From Paraburkholderia sejongensis (GTDB lineage Bacteria; Pseudomonadota; Gammaproteobacteria; Burkholderiales; Burkholderiaceae): a stretch of DNA of 64,000 nt. Below the pieces are notes generated by a model. That model was not told the origin of the DNA and ran no database searches. It saw only the letters and a program-made list of their open reading frames with translations. The stretch spans positions 310,001 through 374,000 of the forward strand of contig NZ_JAJITD010000001.1 in assembly GCF_020880815.1 (NCBI RefSeq), written 5' to 3'. Of the stretch, positions 8,473 through 16,844 are shown in pieces (position 1 is the first letter of the stretch; each line of letters begins with the position of its first letter). The translations under genes and the position numbers were made by a program.

Positions 8473-10980
8473 ATGCAACGAGAAAAAACCATCGACAAGC
8501 CCTTGAGCAAATTTCCGTATCCGATTCCAAGCCGCGAAGAAATCCTCGGCGTATTGCGCACGAGTGAAACGCCGCTTGCCGCGAACGACATCGCCGAAGC
8601 GCTGTCGATCAAGCGCCAGGAGCGCGAAGGATTTTTCAAGCGCCTCGGCGCGATGGAGCGCGATGGCCAGATCCGGCTCGATCAGCGCAATCTCTATCAG
8701 TTGACCCATCCGTCGAATTTCGTCGCGGGCCGCGTGCAGGGCCATCGCGACGGCTACGGCTTTCTGATTCGCGACGACGGCCAGGACGATCTGTTCCTGC
8801 CCAACGGCGAAATGCAGAAGGTCATGCACAACGACCGCGTGCTTGCGCGCATTGTCGGCTATGACCGGCGCGGGCGTCCGGAAGGGCACATCGTCGAGGT
8901 CACGGATCGCGCGAACAAGCGCGTGATCGGCCGGCTGCTGAACGAGAACGGCGCGCTGATCGTCGCGCCCGAAGACAAGCGCATCGGCCACGACATTCTG
9001 ATTACGCAGAACACCCGCAAGGCGAAGGTCGGCCAGGTGGTGGTGGTCGAGTTGACCGATTTCCCGAGCCGTCATTCGCAGCCGCTCGGCCGCGTGGTCG
9101 AAGTGCTCGGCGATATCGACGACCCCGGCATGGAAATCGAAATCGCGGTGCGCAAATACGGCGTGCCGCACGAATTCAGCGGCGCCGCGCTCGAGGAAGC
9201 CGCGCGCCTGCCCGACGAAGTGCGTCCCGCCGACATTCGCCATCGCGTCGATCTGCGCGACGTGCCGCTCGTCACGATCGACGGCGAGGACGCGCGCGAC
9301 TTCGACGACGCGGTCTATTGCGAGCCGGTCAAGGTCGGTCGCGGCGACGGCTTCCGCCTGATCGTCGCGATCGCGGACGTGTCGCATTACGTGCAGCCGC
9401 AAAGCGGGCTCGATACCGATGCGCTCGAACGCAGCACGTCGGTCTATTTCCCGCGCCGTGTGATTCCGATGCTGCCGGAGAAGCTGTCGAACGGACTGTG
9501 TTCGCTCAATCCGCAGGTCGACCGTTGCGTGCTGGTGTGCGACATGATCGTCACCGCGCGCGGCGACGTGAAGGCGTACCAGTTCTATCCGGGCGTCATG
9601 CATTCGGCCGCGCGGCTCACCTATACCGAAGTCGCCGCGGTGCTGAAAAACACCAAGGGACCGGAGGCGACCCGCCGCGCTGCGCTGCTGCCGCAACTGC
9701 AGAATCTGTACGGCGTCTACAAGGCGTTGTTCGCGGCACGCCAGAAGCGCGGCGCGATCGACTTCGATACGACCGAGACGTATATCGTCTGCAACGCGCA
9801 GGGCAAGATCGAGCAGATCGTGCCGCGTACCCGCAACGATGCGCACAAGCTGATCGAGGAATGCATGCTGGCCGCGAACGTGTGCGCGGCCGATTTCCTC
9901 AAGCGCAACAAGCATCCGGGCCTGTTCCGTGTGCACGCGGGGCCGGGTCCGGAAAAGCTCGAGAATTTGCGCACGTTCCTGCGTGGGATGGGCCTGACGC
10001 TCGGCGGCGGCGATACTCCGCACGCGAGCGATTACGCGGCATTGATGGCGCAGATTCGCGACCGGCCCGACGCGCAGATGCTGCAGACCATGTTGCTGCG
10101 CTCGATGCAGCAAGCGGTCTACAGTCCCGACAACATCGGGCACTTTGGTCTCGCGTATGAGGCTTACGCACACTTCACGAGTCCGATTCGCCGCTATCCC
10201 GATCTGCTCACGCATCGCGCGATCTACGCGATTTTGCAGGGCCGCAAGTATCAGCCGCAGCCGTCGCAGGGCGTCGAACTGAATACTGCGCTGTCGCCGC
10301 GTGCCCGGGCGATGCAGCAGGCCGACGAGGAGAAACGCGGCCCGCGCGCGCGCGGGAACAACGTCGCGATCTGGGAAGAACTCGGGCTGCACTGCTCGGC
10401 GAACGAGCGACGCGCGGACGAAGCATCGCGTGACGTCGAGGCATGGCTCAAGTGCTATTTCATGCGCGACAAGCTCGGCGAAGAATATGGCGGGATGGTC
10501 AATGGCGTTACGTCGTTCGGTATTTTCGTGCAGCTCGACTCGCTGTTTATCGAAGGTCTCGTGCACGTGACGGAACTCGGTTCGGACTACTTCCAGTACG
10601 ACGAGATCAAGAACGAGTTGCGCGGCGAGCGTACCGGGATTCGCTATCGACTGTCGGATCGCGTGCGGGTGCAGGTGAGCCGCGTCGATCTCGACGCGCG
10701 CAAGATCGACTTCCGCCTCGTGCGCGACACGCCGATCAAGCCGCCGATGGTCCGCGGCGGGGCGCCCGACAAAGCCGCGTCGAACGCCGGTGACGGCGCG
10801 GGTCCGCGCGTGCGTTCGTTGCCGCCGGCCGAGCACGGCGGGGCTGCTGGCTCGCGGCGCAAGAAGGCCGCGCCGGCGCAGAGCGCGGCGGTCAAGGAAG
10901 CACGCGCGGAGCGCGGCGCGGCGAACAAGCACGGCGCCGCGCCGAAGGCGGCGTCGAAGCAGGCACGCAAGAAGCGCTGA
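8473..10980 (+). CDS. rnr: Ribonuclease R
   Basis: The 835-residue protein matches RNase R, the processive 3'-to-5' exoribonuclease that degrades structured RNA. It has an N-terminal winged-helix-like region (about residues 18-75) and cold-shock/OB domains to about 230. The RNB catalytic centre is IDGEDARDFDDAVY (about 269-282), whose Asp residues bind magnesium. A C-terminal S1 domain (EYGGMVNGVTSFGIFVQLDS, from about 668) is followed by a Lys/Arg/Ala-rich tail typical of RNase R. It lies directly upstream of rlmB on the same strand. Confidence 0.97.
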   Translation: MQREKTIDKPLSKFPYPIPSREEILGVLRTSETPLAANDIAEALSIKRQEREGFFKRLGAMERDGQIRLDQRNLYQLTHPSNFVAGRVQGHRDGYGFLIRDDGQDDLFLPNGEMQKVMHNDRVLARIVGYDRRGRPEGHIVEVTDRANKRVIGRLLNENGALIVAPEDKRIGHDILITQNTRKAKVGQVVVVELTDFPSRHSQPLGRVVEVLGDIDDPGMEIEIAVRKYGVPHEFSGAALEEAARLPDEVRPADIRHRVDLRDVPLVTIDGEDARDFDDAVYCEPVKVGRGDGFRLIVAIADVSHYVQPQSGLDTDALERSTSVYFPRRVIPMLPEKLSNGLCSLNPQVDRCVLVCDMIVTARGDVKAYQFYPGVMHSAARLTYTEVAAVLKNTKGPEATRRAALLPQLQNLYGVYKALFAARQKRGAIDFDTTETYIVCNAQGKIEQIVPRTRNDAHKLIEECMLAANVCAADFLKRNKHPGLFRVHAGPGPEKLENLRTFLRGMGLTLGGGDTPHASDYAALMAQIRDRPDAQMLQTMLLRSMQQAVYSPDNIGHFGLAYEAYAHFTSPIRRYPDLLTHRAIYAILQGRKYQPQPSQGVELNTALSPRARAMQQADEEKRGPRARGNNVAIWEELGLHCSANERRADEASRDVEAWLKCYFMRDKLGEEYGGMVNGVTSFGIFVQLDSLFIEGLVHVTELGSDYFQYDEIKNELRGERTGIRYRLSDRVRVQVSRVDLDARKIDFRLVRDTPIKPPMVRGGAPDKAASNAGDGAGPRVRSLPPAEHGGAAGSRRKKAAPAQSAAVKEARAERGAANKHGAAPKAASKQARKKR

Positions 10981-10994
10981 GGCGGTTGCAGCGC

Positions 10995-11044
10995 CATACC
11001 GCGCGCAGCGGGCACGTGAACGCGTGCCGGTTGCGCGCGGTATG
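10995..11044 (+). terminator. Bipartite hairpin between rnr and rlmB
   Basis: CATACCGCGCGCA (10995-11007) pairs perfectly with TGCGCGCGGTATG (11032-11044), and inside it GGCACG (11011-11016) pairs with CGTGCC (11023-11028). The result is a 50-nt near-continuous hairpin without a T-tract. It may stabilise or attenuate the transcript between rnr and rlmB, or stop transcription weakly. Confidence 0.5.
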
Positions 11045-11190
11045 CGTTTGAGCGTGTCGACGGTTTTGGTGCGGGCGCGCTGGAGCAACGCGATGGGCGT
11101 TGCTACCGGGACAGCGCGGCACAGGTATCCGGTTTTATCTTCATCACAGCGGCGCGCACTGACGCGCGCCCAATCAAAGGTTGTTCAGTC

Positions 11191-11934
11191 ATGGCACGTC
11201 ACAAGGTTTTATACGGTTTCCACGCAGTGACCGCGCGTATCCGGCACGATGCGTCGACGGTCGAGGATGTCTATTACGACGCGACCCGCAAGGACCGGCG
11301 GATGACCGAATTCCTGCACGTCGCGAAGGAAGCCGGCGTGCGCCTGATCGCCGCCGACGAAACGCGTCTGTGGGGACTCGCGCGCACCGAGCGCCACCAG
11401 GGCGTGGTCGCACGCGCCGGCGATATGCCGCTCGCGCAGAACCTCGCCGAACTGCTCGACGGCATCAGCGGCTCGCCGCTGATTCTGGTGCTCGACGGCG
11501 TGACCGACCCGCACAATCTCGGCGCTTGCCTGCGCGTCGCCGACGCGGCCGGCGCGCACGCGGTGATCGCGCCGCGTGATCGCGCGGTCGGCTTGAACGC
11601 GACCGCCGCGAAGGTTGCGAGCGGCGCGGCCGATACGGTGCCGTACATCACGGTGACGAATCTGGCGCGGGCGCTGCGCGAGCTGAAGGATGCGGGCGTG
11701 TGGATCGTCGGGACGGCCGGCGAAGCCAGCAAGAGCGTCTATGAGACGGAGCTGGATGGTCCGGTCGCGATCGTGATGGGCGCGGAAGGCGAGGGGATGC
11801 GGCGTCTGACGCAGGAGACCTGCGATATCGTCATGCGCATTCCGATGGCGGGGACGGTGGAGAGTCTGAACGTTTCCGTTGCAAGCGGTGTGTGTCTGTT
11901 CGAGGCGGTGCGGCAGCGGGCGGTGAAGAAGTAG
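11191..11934 (+). CDS. rlmB: 23S rRNA (guanosine-2'-O-)-methyltransferase RlmB
   Basis: The 247-residue SpoU/TrmH-type methyltransferase has an N-terminal substrate-binding domain ([14 protein letters not shown]) and a C-terminal SPOUT domain. The motifs are [20 protein letters not shown] (motif 1, about residues 98-117), [10 protein letters not shown] (motif 2, about 193-202) and [18 protein letters not shown] (motif 3, about 218-235). It forms the AdoMet knot and 2'-O-methylates a guanosine of 23S rRNA. It follows rnr, a common order. Confidence 0.96.
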   Translation: MARHKVLYGFHAVTARIRHDASTVEDVYYDATRKDRRMTEFLHVAKEAGVRLIAADETRLWGLARTERHQGVVARAGDMPLAQNLAELLDGISGSPLILVLDGVTDPHNLGACLRVADAAGAHAVIAPRDRAVGLNATAAKVASGAADTVPYITVTNLARALRELKDAGVWIVGTAGEASKSVYETELDGPVAIVMGAEGEGMRRLTQETCDIVMRIPMAGTVESLNVSVASGVCLFEAVRQRAVKK

Positions 11935-11981
11935 AGCTTTTTGCCGCCTCTGCTGTTCTTGCTGTTGGTCGATTGATGTGG

Positions 11982-12017
11982 CGCCCGGGACACTTTGGTG
12001 TTGCCGGGCGTTTTGGT
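11982..12017 (+). terminator. Terminator after rlmB
   Basis: CGCCCGG (11982-11988) pairs with CCGGGCG (12004-12010), with an inner GACAC/GTGTT pairing, followed by TTTTGGTTT. It ends the rnr-rlmB transcript just before the convergent toxin-immunity island. Confidence 0.75.
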
Positions 12018-12094
12018 TTGGGGGGCAGTGGGGTGCGTGAGCGGGCTTTCCTGCGGGGCGGTTGTGCGTAAGTGGCCGTTGGGCGTTTTGACGA

Positions 12095-12391
12095 CTAGGC
12101 GGTGAGGATTTTTTTCAGATCTTCGAAAAAGTCATTTGTTGAACTGTAGCCCCACGAAATAGGATTGAAATCAAATCCGTACGCCTCATGAAATATTTTG
12201 TCCAGGTTTATACTAGCCTCCTCTTTGAATTTGTCGATTTCGACTAGCGTGGCTTCAAGCTGTCGGGGTGTGCTGTCTTTCTTGAAGCAGACGACAACTT
12301 CTGCCAGTGTATCGCCCCACATGTCGGAATCCTGATTTAGATAGGCTCCGAATAGCGTGTCGAACTGAGGGTATGAGTTTTCGTTGATCAT
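12095..12391 (-). CDS. CdiI-like immunity protein, subtype I (copy H)
   Basis: A 98-residue acidic protein of the CdiI_2-like family, with FDTLFGAYLNQDSDMWGDT near the N-terminus and SSTNDFFEDLKKILT at the C-terminus. It is about 90 percent identical by eye to the copy at 14826-15122, so one arose by recent duplication. It is the last gene of the array and has no adjacent toxin. It probably neutralises an RNase toxin of this or a neighbouring strain. The DNA is visibly more AT-rich than the flanking rlmB and rpiA genes. Confidence 0.8.
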   Translation of the reverse strand: MINENSYPQFDTLFGAYLNQDSDMWGDTLAEVVVCFKKDSTPRQLEATLVEIDKFKEEASINLDKIFHEAYGFDFNPISWGYSSTNDFFEDLKKILTA

Positions 12392-12430
12392 TTTTCGGCA
12401 AAGGGCTTGCGAGCAGATTCGGAGGTGGGG

Positions 12431-12721
12431 CTATTCGATCAGGATGCGCGCCAATTCATTGAGAAAAGAGTTGGTTTTATGTCCCCATAATTCGGGTGAA
12501 AATTCGGTGCCGTAAATTTTTTCGTACGCGAAATCAAGATCATCTCTGTATTCTTCCATAAAGGAGAGGATCTCGGTTATCAATTCGCGATGATATTTTG
12601 GAGGACTATCTTTCTTGTAGCATGAGACGATTTCCGTAATTTTATTGCCGGATAAATCATAGTCCTGGTTAAGATAACCTCCGAAAATTTCGTTCATTCG
12701 TGGGTGGCGCTCTGTCAGCAT
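12431..12721 (-). CDS. CdiI-like immunity protein, subtype II (copy G)
   Basis: With the start at 12721 this gene encodes 96 residues (MLTERHPRMNEIFGGYLNQD ...), the same length as the other subtype II members at 13141, 15216 and 16545. An in-frame ATG at 12736 would add five residues, and neither start has a strong ribosome-binding site. The C-terminal ELWGHKTNSFLNELARILIE block (residues 77-96) is shared by the subtype. No toxin lies directly upstream, making it an orphan immunity gene. Confidence 0.78.
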   Translation of the reverse strand: MLTERHPRMNEIFGGYLNQDYDLSGNKITEIVSCYKKDSPPKYHRELITEILSFMEEYRDDLDFAYEKIYGTEFSPELWGHKTNSFLNELARILIE

Positions 12722-12774
12722 GTGATGAAGTTTCATTAGCGATCGAAATCGTGTAAGCGTTACCGGTTCGTAGG

Positions 12775-13074
12775 TCAGTGAGTAATAAGAATTTTTTTCA
12801 GATCGTCAAAGAAGTGGCCGGTAGTAGCATATCCCCATAAAATGGGATCGAAGTTAAATCCATATGCTTCGCGAAAAACCTCATCCAGTTTTCCCCGGGC
12901 TTCCTTCCTGAAGTTATCTATCTCGACCAAAATATTTGAAATCTCTTCGGGCGAGCTATCGTTTTTATAGCAGGTGACAATCTGCTCTACAGTGTCACCC
13001 CAATATTCGGAGTCTTGATTGAGGTAGGCTCCAAACAGTACGTGAAATTCACAATCGGAGTTTTTGTCAATCAT
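12775..13074 (-). CDS. CdiI-like immunity protein, subtype I (copy F)
   Basis: A 99-residue protein starting MIDKNSDCEFHVLFGAYLNQ and ending in DDLKKILITH, clearly of the same subtype as copies H, D and C but more divergent. It sits between two subtype II genes with short gaps (66 bases before, 53 after). It has no cognate toxin nearby and is low in GC compared with chromosomal genes. Confidence 0.78.
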   Translation of the reverse strand: MIDKNSDCEFHVLFGAYLNQDSEYWGDTVEQIVTCYKNDSSPEEISNILVEIDNFRKEARGKLDEVFREAYGFNFDPILWGYATTGHFFDDLKKILITH

Positions 13075-13140
13075 GTCGAGAGCGGGTGGGGCGCATATAA
13101 TATCGCTTGACTGTGCAGGTCGCGGGGACTGTGGATTGCG

Positions 13141-13431
13141 CTATTCGCTCAAAAGTCGCTTTAATTCATTAAGGAAGGAAGTGGATGTGTGGCCCCAGAG
13201 TTTCGGCTTAAAGCCAGTTCCATATTCTCTTTTAAACTCTAATTCGATCGTATCGGGATGGTCGGTGAAAAATAAATTAATTTCTCTAATTAAGTCCTGG
13301 TGGTGTTGCGGGGGACTGTCCTGCATGTAGCATGAAACTATTTCGGCGATTGTGTCGCCGAAGAGGTCAAAATCCTGGCCGAAATATGCACGGCAAACCA
13401 GATATAATTGTGGGTATCGATCCGATGACAT
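13141..13431 (-). CDS. CdiI-like immunity protein, subtype II (copy E)
   Basis: A 96-residue protein (MSSDRYPQLYLVCRAYFGQD ... LWGHTSTSFLNELKRLLSE). A good ribosome-binding site AAGGA lies 6 nt before the ATG. It immediately follows the stop codon of a toxin relic (13441-13524), so it was probably the immunity partner of a toxin since deleted. Confidence 0.8.
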   Translation of the reverse strand: MSSDRYPQLYLVCRAYFGQDFDLFGDTIAEIVSCYMQDSPPQHHQDLIREINLFFTDHPDTIELEFKREYGTGFKPKLWGHTSTSFLNELKRLLSE

Positions 13432-13440
13432 GGGTTTCCT

Positions 13441-13524
13441 TCAATCGACATACGCACTGAAAATGTAATATGGCCTGCCGATGTGGGTTTGCGCGTTAAA
13501 TGAAAATTTGTGGATACGCGGGGA
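13441..13524 (-). pseudogene. Relic of an RNase A-like toxin C-terminus
   Basis: The minus strand between two immunity genes encodes about 25 residues ending GRPYYIFSAYVD then TGA. This aligns with the last residues of the intact toxins (GLPHYIVSAYIE at 15517; GMPYYILTSYLLK at 13820), including the final Ser/Thr-x-Tyr element. No toxin coding sequence precedes it, since the upstream immunity stop is only 3 bases away. A fourth toxin gene was therefore lost by deletion, leaving its tail and the immunity gene at 13141-13431. Confidence 0.7.
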
Positions 13525-13526
13525 AC

Positions 13527-13823
13527 CTACGTTGTAAGGATTTTTTTTAATTCTTCTAGAAAATGATTGGTTGATTCGTATTTCCATAAAATCGGGTCGA
13601 ACTCGTCTCCGTAAGCTTCAGAAAAGATTTCATCAATTTTTTCACCAGATTCGGATTTGAATTTTTCTATTTCTGCAAGTGTAGCCTTGATTTCATTCGG
13701 GGAACTGGCTCTCTTGAAGCAAAGGACTACCTCCTCAACAGTCTCACCCCAAAGATCAGAATCCTGATTGAGGTAGCCGCCAAACAAAATATAGAATTGA
13801 GGGTACGATTTTTCGTCGATCAT
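13527..13823 (-). CDS. CdiI-like immunity protein, subtype I (copy D), cognate of toxin C
   Basis: The 98-residue protein starts MIDEKSYPQFYILFGGYLNQ. Its ATG (13821-13823) overlaps the TGA stop of the toxin gene at 13820-13822, an ATGA overlap that implies translational coupling and so cognate toxin-immunity pairing. A longer in-frame reading upstream lies inside the toxin gene and was not chosen. Confidence 0.83.
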   Translation of the reverse strand: MIDEKSYPQFYILFGGYLNQDSDLWGETVEEVVLCFKRASSPNEIKATLAEIEKFKSESGEKIDEIFSEAYGDEFDPILWKYESTNHFLEELKKILTT

Positions 13824-14653
13824 TTTAGTAGGTAAGATGTAAGAATATAATAAGGCATTCCGTTGTGGGTTCCGAATTTGAGAGATATTCGAACGGTATT
13901 CATGTCGCGCAGTTCTCCCGTTGCCCGGACTATTCCATAGCCGACCTTTCGTCCGACATTCTGTTTCAGAATTAGAAGCTGATCGGGATTTGACCGAGCC
14001 CAACCACTGATTCTCGATGCGTTGTTTTCCATCACTTGCGAAATTGCCCATTGCGCCGCCGACAAGTCCCGAAACGACGATACAACTCTTCGCTCTGGTT
14101 CTAATCGTAGCCGTTCCCGCAACTGAGCCTCGGTCCTTCCGACATGCTTCTCTATGGTATGACCACCAAGCCGGCTGCCGCTTTTAGCCTCATGCATCTG
14201 CAGATCGATCCGCCCGCTCGTAATCCGCGCCACCCGCACGGCCTTGATCGAGCTGGCAAAGCCAAACGGCACCGCCAGATCGACCAACATTCCAATCCGA
14301 CTCGCGACATCGGCCTGAGCCTTCAGCGTCTGCGCGAACTTCCCCGCGCCGCGCTGCGTTAGCGTGTCCGCCTCGATGCCCGTCATCAGCTGACGCAAGC
14401 CCGCCGCCGCTGTATCCGAGCCGTGCGCGCCGAACACGATGCAGCCCGCTTTGCTGGCCATCGTCGGTTCGGGCAGCACGCACAGCGCGCTTGCGCCGAC
14501 CATTTCCAGCACGCCAGCGGCGATCTGTACGCCGCCCCAAAGGCGGTTGGTGAGCATCGCGGTCTGGTCGATTGTCCCGCGAGTCAATACGGCGGCCAGT
14601 TGCGGCGCACTGAGCACCACGCGCACGCCGTCTGCGTCCAGTTCTTGTTGCAT
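13820..14653 (-). CDS. RNase A-like polymorphic toxin C
   Basis: The 277-residue protein has a hydrophobic N-terminal module (about residues 1-160; segments near 38-62, 68-90 and 120-142) that is near-identical in three genes here. A C-terminal domain from GGHT (163-166) resembles the bacterial CdiA-CT RNase A domain. Likely catalytic residues are H170, R181, T272 and Y274. The spacing (11, 91, 2) nearly matches the His175/Arg186/Thr276/Tyr278 set I recall for the Yersinia kristensenii toxin. The start at 14653 follows an AGGGGAC ribosome-binding site. No signal peptide or CdiA repeats are present, so the delivery route is unknown. Confidence 0.82.
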   Translation of the reverse strand: MQQELDADGVRVVLSAPQLAAVLTRGTIDQTAMLTNRLWGGVQIAAGVLEMVGASALCVLPEPTMASKAGCIVFGAHGSDTAAAGLRQLMTGIEADTLTQRGAGKFAQTLKAQADVASRIGMLVDLAVPFGFASSIKAVRVARITSGRIDLQMHEAKSGSRLGGHTIEKHVGRTEAQLRERLRLEPERRVVSSFRDLSAAQWAISQVMENNASRISGWARSNPDQLLILKQNVGRKVGYGIVRATGELRDMNTVRISLKFGTHNGMPYYILTSYLLK

Positions 14654-14787
14654 TCGAAAGTCCCCTGTTTGATGGACTGTCGAAGCTAACAAGCGACCCT
14701 GTACGCGCGATATGGGCGGTGGATGATTCCGCGGAACCACTTTTCCTGGGACGGGCTGTTGAGGAGGCGGATGCGAAGCGTGGGGAG
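14174..14787 (-). repeat. Toxin N-module plus 5' flank, repeat copy 3
   Basis: About 610 bases covering the toxin C N-terminal module and about 130 bases upstream of its ATG are nearly identical to 15871-16516 and 17210-17843. Identity falls sharply at the junction with the RNase domain. These direct repeats could recombine to swap or delete toxin tails. Confidence 0.85.
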
Positions 14788-14825
14788 CCTGATATGCCTT
14801 GAACACGAAATTACCGACAGGCCCA

Positions 14826-15122
14826 CTAGGCGGTGAGGATCTTTTTCAGATCGTCGAAAAAGTGATTTGTCGAACTGTAGCCCCACAAAATAGGATTGAA
14901 ATCAAATCCGTACGCCTCGTGAAATATTTCGCCCAGGTGTATACCAGCCTCCTCTTTGAATTTGTCGATTTCGACCAGCGTCGCTTCGAGTTGTCGGGGT
15001 GTGCTGTCTTTCTTGAAGGAGACGACAACCTCTGCCAGTGTATCGCCCCACATGTCGGAATCCTGATTTAGATAGGCTCCGAACAGCGTATAAAACTGAC
15101 GGTATGAGTTATCGTTGATCAT
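14826..15122 (-). CDS. CdiI-like immunity protein, subtype I (copy C)
   Basis: A 98-residue protein (MINDNSYRQFYTLFGAYLNQ ... DDLKKILTA). It differs from the copy at 12095-12391 at roughly 11 positions. It is the second immunity gene after toxin B and lies immediately upstream of the repeated flank of toxin C. It was probably carried with an earlier toxin at this site. Confidence 0.8.
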   Translation of the reverse strand: MINDNSYRQFYTLFGAYLNQDSDMWGDTLAEVVVSFKKDSTPRQLEATLVEIDKFKEEAGIHLGEIFHEAYGFDFNPILWGYSSTNHFFDDLKKILTA

Positions 15123-15215
15123 GTCCGGAAAGGGAGCGAATTTTTTACAAATGGGAAGGTGATTAATAGGTTTAATATATCTGAGCGTCTCATTGCACGG
15201 AAGTTGTGGCTTCCG

Positions 15216-15506
15216 CTATTCACTCAAAAGTCGTGTTAGTTCACTGAGAAAAGAAATGGTTGTATGACCCCATAGTTTCGGATCAAATCCCGATCCGTAC
15301 TCTTTTTCGAATGCGGCATCAAGATCATTGGGGTGGTCATGCAAAAATAAATTTATCTCATCGATAAGTTGGTGGTGATAGTGTCGTGGGTTGGTGTTTT
15401 TATAGCACGAAATTATTTCTGGAATCGTGTCGCCAAACAAATCAAAATCTTCGCCGAAATATGCGCCAAATATTTGCTCCATTTGCGAGTATTGTTCTGG
15501 TGACAT
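15216..15506 (-). CDS. CdiI-like immunity protein, subtype II (copy B), cognate of toxin B
   Basis: A 96-residue protein (MSPEQYSQMEQIFGAYFGED ...). The ATG at 15506 is chosen because AAGGA lies about 7 nt upstream; this ribosome-binding site overlaps the TAA stop codon of the toxin (TAAGGA), a tight coupling. A TTG six codons earlier would overlap the toxin but lacks such a site. Confidence 0.83.
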   Translation of the reverse strand: MSPEQYSQMEQIFGAYFGEDFDLFGDTIPEIISCYKNTNPRHYHHQLIDEINLFLHDHPNDLDAAFEKEYGSGFDPKLWGHTTISFLSELTRLLSE

Positions 15507-15516
15507 TGTTTTTTCC

Positions 15517-16350
15517 TTATTCAATATAGGCCGAAACTATGTAATGAGGTAATCCATTATAGGGCTCATTTTTTAAGATGACTTTAACGTTATTTCGCGA
15601 CGTCAGCTTTCCTGTGGTCCGCTCAACTCCGTAGCCGACATCTCCTGGAATGGTTTTTTGGAGCGTGAGGACGGTATAGCGGTCCGAAGTTCGAGCCCAG
15701 TGTTCAATTCTTACTCTATGGGAACGGAGGACCTCGGATATCGCCCATTCCGCTCGTTCTTTGTTGGCGAAAGAGGACGCGACACGCCGTTTGGGCTCTA
15801 GCCTGAGCCGCTCCCGCAACTGCGCCTCCGTCCTCCCCACATGCTTCAGCAGCGTATGTCCGCCAATCCTGCTGCCGCTTTTAGCCTCATGCATCTGCAG
15901 ATCGATCCGCCCGCTCGTAATCCGCGCCACCCGCACGGCCTTGATCGAGCTGGCAAAGCCAAACGGCACCGCCAGATCGACCAACATTCCAATCCGACTC
16001 GCGACATCGGCCTGAGCCTTCAGCGTCTGCGCGAACTTCCCCGCGCCGCGCTGCGTTAGCGTGTCCGCCTCGATGCCCGTCATCAGCTGACGCAAGCCCG
16101 CCGCCGCTGTATCCGAGCCGTGCGCGCCGAACACGATGCAGCCCGCTTTGCTGGCCATCGTCGGTTCGGGCAGCACGCACAGCGCGCTTGCGCCGACCAT
16201 TTCCAGCACGCCAGCGGCGATCTGTACGCCGCCCCAGAGGCGGTTGGTGAGCATCGCGGTCTGGTCGATTGTCCCGCGAGTCAATACGGCGGCCAGTTGC
16301 GGCGCACTGAGCACCACGCGCACGCCGTCTGCGTCCAGTTCTTGTTGCAT
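15517..16350 (-). CDS. RNase A-like polymorphic toxin B
   Basis: A 277-residue protein whose first ~160 residues are almost identical to toxins A and C. Its C-terminal domain keeps KHVGRTEAQLRERLRLEP (first catalytic His and Arg) but ends HYIVSAYIE, so the Thr of the Thr-x-Tyr element is Ser while Tyr275 is kept. Ser can replace Thr as a hydrogen-bond donor, so activity is plausible. The start at 16350 follows AGGGGAC. The immunity gene begins 10 bases downstream. Confidence 0.82.
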   Translation of the reverse strand: MQQELDADGVRVVLSAPQLAAVLTRGTIDQTAMLTNRLWGGVQIAAGVLEMVGASALCVLPEPTMASKAGCIVFGAHGSDTAAAGLRQLMTGIEADTLTQRGAGKFAQTLKAQADVASRIGMLVDLAVPFGFASSIKAVRVARITSGRIDLQMHEAKSGSRIGGHTLLKHVGRTEAQLRERLRLEPKRRVASSFANKERAEWAISEVLRSHRVRIEHWARTSDRYTVLTLQKTIPGDVGYGVERTTGKLTSRNNVKVILKNEPYNGLPHYIVSAYIE

Positions 16351-16516
16351 TCGAAAGTCCCCTGTTTGATGGACTGTCGAAGCTAACAAGCGACCCTATA
16401 CGCGCGATATGGGCGGTGGATGATTCTGCTAAACCACTTTTCCTGGGACGGGCTGTCGAGGGGGCCGATGCGAAGCGTGCGGAGAGGGGCGAACCTTTCG
16501 GCCTGGCCGGATTCGA
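15871..16516 (-). repeat. Toxin N-module plus 5' flank, repeat copy 2
   Basis: The middle copy of the triplicated block, covering the N-terminal module of toxin B and about 165 bases of upstream DNA. The flank shares its outer end (TTCGGCCTGGCCGGATTCG-like) with copy 1 but not copy 3. Confidence 0.85.
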
Positions 16517-16544
16517 CGGGGCTTTGTGATTTATTGTCGAATGC

Positions 16545-16835
16545 TTACTCGTGTAGCAGTCTTATTAGTTCACTGAGAAAAGTTATCGTTGTATATCCCC
16601 ATAAATGAGGATCAAATCCTTCTCCGTAGTCGTTCTCAAAGGCGGAGTCAAGGTCTGCTGGATGCTCGCGTATAAATGAATTGATTTCGTCAATCAATTG
16701 GTAGTGGTATTTGCGAGGGGCAACCTCCTTGTAGCACGAAAGGATTTGAGGGATTGTGGTTCCCCATAAATCATAATCTTGGTTAAAGTACGCGCCAAAA
16801 AGCTCATACATTCGAGGATGACGTTCGGATAGCAT
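16545..16835 (-). CDS. CdiI-like immunity protein, subtype II (copy A), cognate of toxin A
   Basis: A 96-residue protein (MLSERHPRMYELFGAYFNQD ... LWGYTTITFLSELIRLLHE) starting 9 bases after the toxin A stop codon. It is closest to copy G at 12431, sharing the MLxERHPRM start. The spacing and order (toxin, then immunity) match CDI-type modules. Confidence 0.83.
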   Translation of the reverse strand: MLSERHPRMYELFGAYFNQDYDLWGTTIPQILSCYKEVAPRKYHYQLIDEINSFIREHPADLDSAFENDYGEGFDPHLWGYTTITFLSELIRLLHE

Positions 16836-16844
16836 ATTCAGTAT

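Noticed and set aside
8203..11088. A 961-codon open frame on the minus strand opposite rnr
   Set aside because: It is the antisense of a clearly conserved rnr gene. Long antisense frames are common in GC-rich DNA, and its product has no recognisable domain.
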